This document shows positions 44,850 through 56,351 of a stretch of DNA of 64,000 nucleotides, piece after piece. Each line of letters opens with the position of its first letter. The first letter of the stretch is position 1. The position numbers and the translations under genes are program-made. Origin of the DNA: Hygrocybe punicea (Eukaryota; Basidiomycota; Agaricomycetes; Agaricales; Hygrophoraceae); contig OY744462.1 in the NCBI GenBank assembly GCA_963556145.1, positions 930,001-994,000 on the forward strand, in the 5' to 3' direction. The notes beneath the pieces are model-generated. The model worked only from the letters and a program-made list of their open reading frames with translations. It was not told where the DNA came from and searched no databases.

Positions 44850-47800
44850 TTAGTCTTCCTCCTCCTCCTCCGCCTCTCCCCCAAGCTGCTTCCTCATATT
44901 TAACTGCTTCAATGCAAGAGTAATAGACTGTATCTGGTTGCATAGTACTGTGAAACGCTGATAGTCTGTGGTCGTGATCTCCTTATTTCCACCCAGATTG
45001 CGAGGAATTTGGTCCAATGTGCAAAGGAAGTGAGACGGCACCAGCAGTGTGAAAGTCTTGACTTGTAGCTCTTGGACAGTGCGCAAAATTGGGCGGAATT
45101 GTCGATTGTACATGTTCTCATAGGCCTGCATTGCAATGTACGACGCCATGGATATGTTGGAGACACTGGCAACCCAAGCATGCTTGCCACTATGTCCACC
45201 AGTCTTTGAATACAGCGACAGAACTGTTTCCAATAAATTAGCTGTCCATCTTGCACACAGAAAATCTTGCTTACCTTCACCGAGCATAATAGACCCGTTA
45301 AACAGAATGAATCCCCACCTGGTGCCACCATTCTTGTCAGCCATTGCATGCAGTGGTGTCAGGGCAGTTACTCATGCACTTTCTAATTCCTTCGTCACCT
45401 TGTACTTCTTGAATGAGTTACTTCGTTTGATTGCAAGCTGTGCAATGAATGTGAGCGATGTCACCGCATACTCATGAGACACTCACTAGTCCTGCCTTTC
45501 GCTTTGCAGTCTCTGCAGCATTCAAGGCATTGCCTGCAGCTGGCACATTTTGATCTGGCTGTTTGTCCGTAGCTGGTTTCCGGCCAGGTTGCCAGCGAAG
45601 ACTTCAGCCAACAGTAGCTGAGACGCCACGCTCCTGTTGTTCCTTGATGAGTCTGCGGAATTGTTGTAGCAGCTGTTGGCGTGCAGTGTTTGCAGCAAAT
45701 CCCTGACTGGTTGCAATAACCTTCTGTCGAACACCAGTTTCAGCTTGCTTTCTCTGATGTATGCATCAAAGAGAGATGAGGGACTCAAAGCTGAAAGCCT
45801 CAGAGCCTCCGAAGTCAAAAGGATTCAAAGGCTCATCAGAGGCAATGATGGGTCACAAGCAGTTTCTGAGGGCACGGGTAATTTTTGTGGAATCGTCCTT
45901 CATTGCCTGATTGTGTTCATCCCTGTCCAGCTCGGGCAGTTCGTGACTGGATGAAGGTATGTGTCATTATGCCCATAGCCATGAGATAACACTTACATCA
46001 AGAGTGAACCATCCACAGTCAGGGCTGCTGTTGCATAAGCCAGTCTATTGACGAGATCCTCTTCTTTTGATGTCAAATTTGATGCTCCCTCCAGGCGACA
46101 GAGTGCATCCTCAATCTCGAGAGTGACCAGATCTCTGTCAACCACTGAATCCTCCACAGCTCTCTTGTATTCGGCATCATCCACATCACAGGCAGATGGA
46201 TTGCCATCTGTGAACCAGGCATGAATCGATGGCAATGGATGTGCCTCACCAAATGGTGGAATGACACCCAAAATTGACCACAAATGCTCGGCCTGATGGT
46301 AACTCTCTTGCAATGCATCACTGATGTCAATATCTGTTGGATAAGTCAACAGGTTTACGAGATCCATACCACGAAAGTCGCTGTATGTATGATTGTAGCC
46401 ATGCGCACGCTCTTTTCCATCTGAAAAATGACCCAGAAGGGCATGCTCTCGAAGTCAGATGGACAGTTTAGGGACCATATAGAGAAAGTCGAGGAGTGTG
46501 AAGTCCTGTTGTATCTGCCGACACAAACCAAAAACATGCTCGCAGACTTCGGTGGAGTGTAGCCAAGGGAGTAAGGGATAAGTCTCAGAGATGTGGTCAT
46601 GGTAGATGATAATGAGTGAAATGAGTCCACGTATTAGATATTGGGTGATGTTGCAGGCCTCTTTAGATATCAGGTGTTTCACCTGGGGGTATCGTGCAAC
46701 ATTGAGGAACTGCTCCCACATCTCCAAGAAGAAGTAAGCCCGAAATGCCATAACCATGCGATCGAGGATCCTGATGTGCCAGTTCTGGTATGCATCAACA
46801 AGCTCTCCAAAGACAAAGAGGTAGATTGCAGAACCAAGATGTGTAGGGTGATGTTGGACCAACCAGGCCAGTGCATCTGCTGAGAAAAATCGTGTAGCGG
46901 CACCATCATCTTGTCAATCAACTTTCTCAACATCTCTGAGAAAAAGGGGTCCACTCTCAACACCCAGCTTTCGGAAATGCTCATACATTGCAACATGGTT
47001 GCCCAGCACAAGGAGCCATGCACCTGAATATGCATTGTTTCAGTACGTCTTGGCAGCATGTTGTGAGTCTTGCAGCATTGCAATGGGTTGTTGCCCTTCG
47101 CCGAAAAGAGGGATGTCGAACACAATATTAGGTTTCTGGCGGTATGGGTCAGGATGTTTGAGAGTGATAGTCTTTTTGCGTGGTGCGGACATCTCGACCA
47201 AGCGCTCAAGTGAACGTTCAACCGATGAACCATCTGCTGAATAACTGACAATGTTCACGTTGTGTGTGAGCAGACCATCCAGTAACAGTTGAAGGTAGTT
47301 GAAGAGCTGTCTGACAGTTATGTCTTTGTGAATGGCGTGTGCTGCAGCGACAATAGTTGGGATGCCTGGTAAAGGAACTTGAATACACCATAAATGCAAC
47401 TGTATCAGTGAATATCAGTGAGACGAGCACTAGCAGTCAAAGGAAAGACATACTTTTGTCGCTTTCTGTATCCTCCCTTCTTTGATTATTTCGGCTACTT
47501 TGTCAGGCTCAAGGAGCAGGATTGGCTCCCCTATCCCACCCAGAAGATAATAATTCTGCCATGTGACATCGTAGTAAGGACGTAATGCTGGTAACAGCTG
47601 GGTGTCATCGCATGCAAGTGCAATGGGTCCTTTGTACTTCAGCTGATTAAGATGATTGACAATGCGGGTGAAGGTTTCATCCTGAATTCCAATTTGGAAT
47701 CGTGGTTGTCAGGCACGATTGATCCTACTATGGTTGATACAGGGTCTAAATATGCGTATGAGGAAGGACGTACTGGTTATTGCGTTCTGTTGGCAGTTGC

Positions 47801-49430
47801 AATACATTCCTAAGAGCTTGGTATGCCCTCGGACTGTGGATATTGATGATGTGGGCAAATTCGGCAACATCAGGTGCGTACTTGAAGCCTCGCATACTGA
47901 CTCCACGCTTCACCCTGTCCTTGTAAGTGACCATTGTGTGCATGAGGCCAGTGAATATGTTATCCTCTTGGAAATCTCCCGCAACAACTCCTTGGGCATA
48001 CAGCAGGCATGGTGTGGTAGGATTCTGTGCAGATTCCCTAACAATCATAGCACAATTTCAGGTGAGAATTGTACGCACCTCTTTATGTGCATCAATGAGA
48101 GGTTTGATTCCGGTGATCAGACCCCACTTCTCCACGGCATCTTCATCAAGCCAGACCTTTGGAGTATATTTGAGGTTTTCAGCATCTGGTTGGTGTACTG
48201 CCAGCGCCTGTTTGAAGTTCTTGCAGTTGTGCAAGAGATACAGACATTCTGAACAGGCTGACAATGATTCATTTTGATGAACAGTTACTTCTCTCTTGCA
48301 CGATGTCGAGAACACTCAGCCTAGATCTGTCTCGTTGCGCCATTGGTATCCCTGACGTTGAGCAGCTCGTATGTCTAACTTCTGGCTGTCGTTGAGATCT
48401 GAAAATGACTTGCCGCGGAACAGGACTTCGGTGGTAGCCTGAAGAGTTGAACCACCACCGCCAGTAGCAGGAGAACGACTAAGGTACCCAGCTATGCGAG
48501 GATCTGTCTTTTTCGTAAGTCCAGGACAGGGTTGCAATGTCAAACTTCTTTGTAAAGGCACTGTCGATGTTGCAATGTCAAACTCCTTGGTAAAGGCACT
48601 GTCAACATGATCTCAGACTGACCAGCCTTGGAAAACATGCTGTTCAATGTCGGTGTTGAGCCTGCAGACAACTTGACAGTCTTCGGAGGGCCTTTGCACT
48701 TCAGAAGATGCCTCTTGAAATAGGCGACATTGTATGGCTCCGACATTTTGAGGTTGAGCCCACAGAGTGAATGTTGGACGATACGAGGATCTTTATTGTT
48801 TGGGAATTCGGCAGACTGATCAAGTTGAATGATCTTGGTTTTGAAGTTTTCTCACCTGGCTGGGCTCAACACAAAAGTCCCATTGTCGATGGCCCTGTTA
48901 AGGAGGCGGGAAGCTGTGGTTGATGTGCCAATGCCTATTACACCTGACAATGGCATTTTCCTTGTTGGGACATGCCGATTTGCTTCTGTCTCAGAATCGG
49001 TTTCACCTGGACTTGAGGCTGTTCTTTTCTCCACTTTCCTTTTGACGCCACAGGACTGATCCTGCCCAGACATAACAGAGGATTTTGGCTTGTTATCGGC
49101 ACTTAAGCTGGTGCATAGGAAAAATGGATGGATGACTTTGGCTGACTTTTGACTGTCAGATCCGAGTCTCTGAGCATGCATCGTTATCTTTAAGTCCACA
49201 GGTGCATTAGAGACTGCCATATTCTCTTCATGATTGGTGTGCACAACTGCTGCCTCAAGCATTATGGATGCAGGCTGCGACTCCGACAAATTAGGACCAA
49301 CTCGGAGTACACTTTCACTGGAGCTATCGTTCAATGACAGTCTCTCATTGTATACGTTGAGAGGGGGTTGAATAATATGAGGTGCGTGTAGTTCATTTGA
49401 GATGTCGGGACTATTGACATTGGGATGCAT
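44850..49430 (-). pseudogene. Large transposase-like gene (RNase H/P-element-like region), C-terminal part of Ulp1 composite
   Basis: Linked minus-strand pieces in order. 49430-48852 is a disordered basic N-terminal stretch. 48746-48540 reads SEPYNVAYFKRHLLKCKGPP. 48561-48316 is Gly-rich GYLSRSPATGGGG. 48315-48058 has a Cys pattern, STSCKREVT and CSECLYLLHNC. 48048-47746 reads GFKYAPDVAEFAHIINIHSP and RAYQALRNVLQLP. 47399-47040 reads HNVNIVSYSADGSSVERSLE and AMLQDSQHAAKTY. 46862-46355 reads FVFGELVDAYQNWHIR and LPWLHSTEVCEHVFG. 46367-45993 follows, and 45344-44850 ends in an EEEEED tail. DG and QDSxHAxKT resemble the acidic catalytic positions and flanks of P-element/THAP9-like transposases. 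I remember this order in a multicopy agaricomycete family where it follows an Ulp1 domain. Several junctions are frame-shifted here. Intactness is doubtful. Confidence 0.6.
48534..48606. repeat. Tandem 36-bp duplication inside the composite gene
   Basis: TTGCAATGTCAAACT-CTT-GTAAAGGCACTGTC occurs twice in direct succession. The length is a multiple of three, so the frame is kept. Confidence 0.8.
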
Positions 49431-49579
49431 GGGTGCAGGATAGTCGACTAAATTGTCGTGTCATTTTCATTGCAGGTGAGCCAGCGTTTGGAGGTCTGAA
49501 ATTCAGTGGGTACGACAGTATTTTTTATACATTCATTTCACTCACAAACTGCATATGTAACTTCACAATTTTGCTAAAC

Positions 49580-50782
49580 CAGATGGCTCTCTCATGGTCG
49601 GCACAGGAGACATTCCACAGTGGATCTCCCAGTGCCACTCATGCAATCATGTTTGCCGTGGTGATTGCACACGAGATTCCGTCCTCCTGATGTCCATGTT
49701 CTAGCGAGCAGCCAAGGTCTCGGAATTTGCGCCCAAAACGTGAGGACAGCCATCACTGCAAGGCCCGGAAGGTCTCAGTGGGTTTTTTCATTCCCATATG
49801 GGATAATGAGTCGCCTATTCATGTTTGATTGGTTTTCAGCAGACCATACCACTTTTTGTCAAAACGTACCATACTGTATCGTCTCACATTGAAAATCTAC
49901 CGAGAAAGCAACAAAATGCAAGTGCTGGCGGATGTGCACAGGTATGAGCAACACTTTTCGTGTTGTCTTGAGTCTTTCTTCAAGGTCCTGCAGGAAATGT
50001 CGTGATCCAGCTGATGTCGTGCAGTAGACTCTATCGATTTCGTCCATAAATGACAAGGCGACAATTTCATAGTGTTTTGACACATTGGGTTTGAGTTGAA
50101 GATGGTAAGAGATGTCCTTTATCATGAGGTCAAGGACCTGGCCACTAACCATCTGTTCGGCAAGTAGACTAGCAAATGGAAGTGTCGTTGCTCCACATTC
50201 GGGTACCATAACTGGAGCATTCCATCCCAAGTGACCGAGGTGATCCCGGCACTCATCCAAGGTTTGCTGCTTGGCTGTTCCATCACTTTTGGAACTGATC
50301 CAGTGGTCAGTTTTGCGCCAGTTATTCTGTGCATCAAGAATGTCGTGCATTTGGGTCCAGAAACTGATGACCCATAATGGCAAGGCTGCCCCCTTGTAAT
50401 GTGGGTCGATGAATGACCTAGCACCATTGAGTATTGCCTGGCTGAAGCTCCCACTTGCGTGCTTGATAAATTCCCTGCTATGGATGCTTCGAGTCTGAAG
50501 GGCTTGTATGTCTTCGGTGGGTTCCTCAGTGGAAAAGCATCATTTACTGTCATGAATGATGAGTGCAACTGATCTCGGTGGAAACTTCTGTGACAGGAAT
50601 TGTGCAATAGGCATGTTACCGTCAGCTAAAAGCTTCTTGACAGCATCCGGTGGCATTTCGAAAAGTGAATCGTGATATGCCTGCAGATCTGGTGGAGGAT
50701 TGATTGGGTACGTCTTGCTACAATTAATCCACTCATCCTTCGCCAAAGCTGATGATTCCCTGCATAGGTTGAAGGATTCCAT
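49580..50782 (-). pseudogene. Ulp1-like cysteine protease (C48) domain with nonsense codons
   Basis: Exon 1 runs from 50782 (MESFNLCRESSALAKDEW) to IIHD. A 45-bp GT...AG intron (GTAAATG...TACAAG) leads to exon 2 (LQTRSIHSREFIKHASGSF, VISFWTQM), ending TIQYG at 49870. The intron 49815-49869 leads to exon 3 (DSLSHMGMKKPTETFRALQ). The catalytic set of Ulp1/SENP proteases is visible: His in VHIRQHLHFVAFSVDF, Asp in YGDSL, Cys in DGISCAITTANM. Two in-frame TGA codons in exon 3 (49753-49755 and 49639-49641) kill it as written. A GTGAGTG...TTTCAG intron then leads toward the 49430 segment, so protease and transposase-like region are probably one gene. Such proteases normally cleave ubiquitin-like modifiers; in transposons their role is not settled. 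Confidence 0.7.
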
Positions 50783-51057
50783 CTTGTTTGAGAGAGGAGT
50801 GTGTCACAGTTGCATACTAAGCTTGTACTAGTAGTTCATATCTCATACTGCGTAGGATTACTAGTACTAATTTGCCTACCAAACTTGCATCTGCTAATGG
50901 AAACCTCAATGCCAAAAGCACACTACAAATTATGAGGTATTCAACTGTAGACGAAGTATTCTTCCTTTTGTGGCTGTACCTGGACTTGGAACAGACCCCG
51001 TCAAATTGGGGGTGATGCCCGGACTCTGAAACACAGGTCAGGAAATTTTGGCCAGGA
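50783..51057. other. Spacer between composite gene and hAT copy 1
   Basis: Short spacer with no ORF of note. Contains CTAGTA/TACTAG runs. Nothing recognised. Confidence 0.4.
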
Positions 51058-53450
51058 TTATGCCCGGATAGGAGGTAACCTCAGCACATTTGAGAGGAAA
51101 TATGACCGGATTGCTAACATACCTCCTGCAGGAATTTTGGGGGTCCTGCTGTTGATGAATGAGGGAATGTCCTCAGGAGTTCCTTGGTGCAAATCTGCAA
51201 GTGATTCCAATTCCTGCAGCTCATCAGCCCAGTCTAGACCATTTGTAAAATTTAGACCTCTTCCTTGGCGAATAGAGTACTTCAAGAGTTGTAAGGCCTC
51301 CATCAGCTCTGCAGAGATGCAACTCCTACAAGCAGTCATTGTCTCCTTGCTTGAAGAGAAAATTTGCTCACAAGGAACAGCTGATGCTTGGATGGGTAGA
51401 ATATCCATGGCAAGGGCAAATATTGTTGAATATCGGTGTTGGTTTTCCTTTTTGTGTTCATCAACAATAAAAATTGTAATATTTTCAGCTCACTTGCCTG
51501 CCAATACATTAAGGAATTTGTGCCTGTCTCAATGTCATTGAGATACAGTTCAACTTCAACCTCCAATGAGCATTGTGGTGTGTGGACCCAAGGCTGGTTC
51601 AGTCCAAGAATATCACCTGCATGTGGCTGTGCTGGTTGTGTATCAGGAGGTTGCGGGCCAGCAGTCTGAGGGGGTACAGGTTGGACATCTTGCACCACAG
51701 CTTGGTATGGATGAAGCTAGAGCAGCTAGATAAATCAATACTATAAAGTAATAGTATGATAATTCCTATACTCACCTCATTTATAAAAAGACTCTTAGCC
51801 CAGTCATATCTTTCAGGCATATTCTCCTGGTAGAAATCAAGCTTTTGTGATGGATCCACAGCTTGGAATATAGATTAGTCATCTTGCAATATAAAAGAGA
51901 TAAAAAGACACGCCCATTGCTAGAACATATGCTGGAACCAAGTCAACACGATCCTGGTAAGTGCCACACTTGTCAAGACCCGCTTCCACAATCCATCTCA
52001 GATTAGGATGTTCCTCAATGTACTCTTCCCATTTGATGGCCATAGCCTTATATGCAGGGATTGCATGGGATAGAGTTGGCGTCTTCTCTTGAGAGATGAT
52101 CTGTTGGAAGGCATGTGGCACCTAGAAGAGAAATTAGCTTTAGAAACAACAGATGCAATGCAAATACTTGAAGAATCTCCTGGTATGATTCAAGGGTTTC
52201 CCAGTCCATATCATCAAGTGGATACTTGTTACATAGGTCTTTAAATTCATCATCCTCCAAGAGGGTTTCAATGGCCTAAAATATAATTTAATATCCTCGA
52301 GAAGAAGAGCCCTCTCAATCATCAGCAGAGTGGAAGACCACCTAGTGTCAACATCATGAAGTAATTGAAGGTCCAGGGCATCAAGCCTCTTTAAAACAGC
52401 TGCAAAATACTGCCTACGAAGTATTGATGCTCGTATCTGAACAAAGAGAGTGAATATTAAAAGAGAGTAAAGATTAAAAATAAAAAACCTACTGCATTAA
52501 TCAAAGATCGAATTGTAGCAATAGGATCTCTACCTAGCCCATCCAAGAATGCTGCAACCTGTTCTGGGGTGTAATCTGGAGCATCAAGAGCAGCAAATTC
52601 AAGGTTGGTAATTGCTGATAACACAGCTTTGCATGCGAGGTTGACAATGTGGGGAAAGCATCTGGAATACAACACATGAAGTGAAGGCAAGTGCAGGCAA
52701 TTGTCACTTACCTGATGCGGTGGTGGACCTTATGGAACTTAATTTTTCGATGACGAAGCTCACGATCCAAAGAAAACATGAAGGTGTCATTGTTTGTTGC
52801 ATTGTCAAGGGTTATCCATCCAATCTATAAGATAATAAGTCAGAAAATTGACTGAGAAACAAAAAGGAAAATTCCTTCTCTGTGATCTTGAGGTGGTCTG
52901 TAATGTACAGAAATGCATGAGAAAGATGCTCTCCAGTATGTCGTCCTGGAACTCTTATAAATCCCACCAAGTTGGCTCTAAGTCGTAGCTGGCATTTTTT
53001 CCCAGTGGGTGTGTCCTCAAATTCTGGTTTGATCCAGTGTGCAGTGATGGCCATGAAAGACACAAGATTTGGATCAGTCCATAAATCACTTGTGAAGGAA
53101 ATTTTCCCAACGGCATTCTATAATATTATAAATTCTTGGAGTTATTGAAGAATGAAAGTTGCATACCTTCATTTCCTCCCCAAGCTGAACAAGATGTTCT
53201 GCCAGCACCTCTTCAACACATTTGTGAATTGTTGTTTGACCAGGGATATCAGACTCCTTTAATTCTTTTCGGGGCAACAAAAATATGGCACGTAAATGTG
53301 GAGACTCAACGATATTCAATCAAGATCAGCATGAGTGACTCTCAGTACTGAAAACACTGACCTGATCATCACCAACAACAAACTCCACAATAGCATCCAC
53401 AAAAGCTTCATTTGAGTACGGTTTACGAGCATTTGGATCATGCCTTGCAG
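51058..53450 (-). pseudogene. hAT transposase copy 1, 5' truncated
   Basis: Exons from high to low coordinates. KPYSNEAFVDAIVEFVVGDDQ begins right at the element boundary 53450. Then FNSPHLRAIFLLPRKELKES, LVSFMAITAHWIKPEFEDT, SLHVLYSRCFPHIVNLACKA (HxxxLxx with Cys/His), NKYPLDDMDWETLESYQEIL, FYQENMPERYDWAKSLF. Last is the C-terminal hAT dimerisation domain MDILPIQASAVPCEQIFSSSKETMTACR. The family call is strong. The intron 51448-51497 has a GC donor (CAG|GCAAGT), while the matching intron of copy 2 has GT. The BED finger and N terminus are missing, replaced by the TAGTGTTGCC element at 53451. No stop was spotted in the parts I read, but splicing is not proven. Confidence 0.78.
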
Positions 53451-53600
53451 TAGTGTTGCCACGGCTTTGGCTCGGCTCCGGCTTGGCTGATGGTGGCTAC
53501 ACCATATTTGGCTTACAAGCTGAGCCAATCCATCAACTCAGGAACAGCTTTGACCTGAGATGGCTTTGCTTCAGCTTAGCCATGGTTCATATACCATAAA
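53451..53600. mobile_element. TAGTGTTGCCA-type element, copy 2
   Basis: Begins TAGTGTTGCCACGGCTTTGG and shares GGCTCGGCT/AGCTGAGCC repeats with 43562-43722. It lies immediately upstream of the cut hAT reading frame, preceded by CCTTGCAG. The second copy of any 8-bp duplication was not found on the right, so the right end is lost or rearranged. Confidence 0.5.
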
Positions 53601-53843
53601 AGGAAAGAATGTCCTGTGAACTGCCAGCCAATGTTCAACGTTCACTGGCAGTTGTTGACTGTGCGTATTCATTTTATTTGGTCGTAATGTGATTCTAACA
53701 ATGACTTCTTCATGCAGCCCTCAAAAAAAATTGACATTCACGTACTTCCAAGCCCGCTGAGCCCTCTCAGACAGTTACCGCAAGCGGGACCATTGATGTC
53801 TGGCCTAATGGGCTACCTCACCCATGGATGTGTACAGAGGGGC

Positions 53844-53935
53844 ACCTGGTAGAAAGATCTGTCTGGGATTCCTAACACAGAGATGGCTGTGGAGATAATT
53901 GAGGGGCTGAGGTGTGCCAGCATTACCCACGCAGC
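53844..53935 (+). pseudogene. Short FAS enoyl-reductase fragment
   Basis: About 90 bp matching 54915-55010 within the larger FAS fragment (GAGGGGCACC-TG-GAA, GCTGTGGAGATAAT-GAGGGGCT, GCCAGCATTA). Frames are broken. It shows that FAS sequence has been duplicated locally. The downstream stretch 53940-54230 is unassigned. Confidence 0.6.
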
Positions 53936-54294
53936 AACAAGGCACCTCCAGAAAGGTTGTGCAAGATGGAGAAAGACAATAAGCCGGCAAGCTGGGAGGG
54001 AAGCCAAAGAGTACTTCCCCCCTGTTCTATTTCCTTTTGTAGTTCATTTTGATGAGGCTTCAATCCCACCAATGGCACCATCTCTGGGAGGGTGTTGAAA
54101 TCCTCGGGCCACGAACAAGCCATGAAACACTGCTGGAGCTCACCAAGATGACTTTTAATTCGTACTATGAGACAGGCCATCAGGAATGGTATGACTTGGG
54201 CACTGGTTGGCATGTGGTAGGTCACTGTAACGTATCTATCATCGTTGTTGTCATTTTCATTTAATTTTTTTTTTTCAAGGTCACATCATAGGTT

Positions 54295-56351
54295 CAGATT
54301 TGCGTGAATGCTCTGGTTCAATCGCCAGATCGTTAAGTGATTCACTGGTTAATCGTGACAGCTTTCATGGAGAAAGCGACACACGCCATTGATTTTGGAC
54401 CAGGCAGTTTGAGTGGGATTGGACTGTTACCTCCTGCAATGTTGACCATTGTGGGCTGTGAGTAATTGTCATTGGTGACAAGGGTAAGGGTGATGCGGAG
54501 CTTTACAATGCACAAGACATCAAGTGGGAGGAATGGTGGAGCAAGAAATGGGCACCCAGCTTAGTCTGGATCAGGTGTGTTTGCTTCTTTCAATGAAAGT
54601 CCTTTACTGATGTCAAATTTATAGTGATGGCGTGATCCACATTGACACCCCCTTCTCCCACCTTTTAGGCAAGCTGCCAATTATGGTCGCTGGCATGACA
54701 CCCACTACTGTGAAGGCAGGCTTTGTCAGCACTGTCCTTGACACTGGTTACCATGTAGAGCTTGTGGGCAGTGGACACTACAATGCAGCCTCTCTTCGTG
54801 CTAAAGTGGCTGAGATACAAACCAAGATCCCCCCTGGAGTTGGTATCACCCTTAACTCCCTCTACATCAATCCCTGTCAGTTTGGGTTCCAACTACCTCT
54901 CTGGCAACAGATGCGTCAGGAGGGGCACCCTGTGGAAGGATTTTGTGTTGCTGCTGGGATCCCTAGCACAAAGAAGGCTGTGGAGATAATCGAGGGGCTC
55001 CAAAATGCCAGCATTAATCATGTTGCCTTCAAGCCTGGTAGCGTTGATGGTATTTGACAGGTTGTCAATATTGCTGCAAGTAACTCAGATTTCCCTGTCA
55101 TTCTCCAATGGGCCAGTGGGTGTGCAGGTGGACATCATTCATTTGAGGACTTCTGCCAGCCCATTTTGGCAACATACCACTCCATTCGTAGGCAAACCAA
55201 CATATCACTTGTGGCTGGGTCTGGCTTTGGTGCTGGTGAAGATGTGTGGCCTTACCTTACGGGAGAATGGTCCATCTGCTATGGCGTCCAACTGATACCG
55301 TTCAACGGGTTCTTGTTTGCCAGCCATGTCATGGTCGCGAAAGAAGCTCACACAAGTTCGTCGGTAAAAGACCTGATTGTTGCAGCATCTGGAGTGGATG
55401 ACGAAGCTTGGGAGGGGACATATATGAAGCCCACTGGGGGCATCCTGATGGTATGCTCTGAGCTTGGGGAGCTGATACATAAGGTTGCAACATGTGGAGT
55501 GAAATTATGGAAGGAGTTCGATGACACCATGTTCAAGCTAACCAAAGAAAAACATATTACTTGGTTGATGGAGCGTTGTTCGGAGGTCATCGGGAAGCTG
55601 AACCGTGATTTCAGTAAACCTTGGTTTGGTTGGAAGAAGAACGGGACTGTCGCGACTGATCTGGGTGACATGACGTATGAGGAGGTGGTATTGAGGATGG
55701 TGTGGTTGATGTTCATGATGCACGAGAAGTGGTGGGTGGATGTCTCATTGAGGAACTTAATGGGAGATTGGTTGAGAAGGGTGGAGGAGCGTTTTGCAGG
55801 CATCAACGGGAGCAGCAGCAAACCATCACTGTTGCAGAGCTTTGCGTGTCTCAATGATCCTTTACCTTTCACAGAGGACTTTTTCAAGGCATATACATTG
55901 GCAATGAAGCAACTACTAGCTTCCGAGGACAAGGCTTACTTTTTGACGATATCCCAAAGACCGGGACAGAAGCTCATTCCCTTCATCCCTGTATTGGATG
56001 CCAACTTTGAGGTTTGGTTCAAGAAGGTGAGGTTGTGTCACCAACATTTTTGTTTGTTACCTCACTCAAGTTGGTTTACAGGATTCCTTGTGGGCAGCAG
56101 AGGATATTGAAGCCGTCTTCGACCCCCAGCACATATGTATCCTGCAAGGACCAGTCGCAGTGAAGAACTCGAAGGTCAAGGATGAACCCATAAAAGACCT
56201 TCTTGGGAACATCAATGCCTACCTTATCCGCCAGCTTCTCGAGTGTCAGTATGGGGGTGACGAATCCAAAATTCCCACTGTGGACTACCTTAGCCCCAAG
56301 CCCATTGCGTCTTCTCAGGAAGTAGTCTCCTTGGGTGTCTCACATTCTTAA
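54295..56351 (+). pseudogene. Fatty acid synthase fragment A: enoyl reductase to start of dehydratase
   Basis: Type I fungal FAS (cytosolic, fatty acid elongation). Reads ATHAIDFGPGSLSGIGLL, then after a frame break GDKGKGDAELYNAQDIKWEE, an intron, then the ER flavin-binding core: LPIMVAGMTPTTVKAGFVST, YHVELVGSGHYNAASLRAK, GVGITLNSLYINPCQFGF. HHSFEDFCQPILATYHSI, GSGFGAGEDVWPYLTGEW and SSSVKDLIVAASGVDD follow. Then come YEEVVLRMVWLMFMMHE and RRVEERFAGINGSS, an intron near 56025-56081, and DSLWAAEDIEAVFD to GGDESKIPTVDYL. Homology stops near 56351. In-frame TGA at 55055-55057 and loss of FGPG-downstream sequence make it a pseudogene. Several conserved Arg positions read Cys, Trp or His. Confidence 0.88.
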
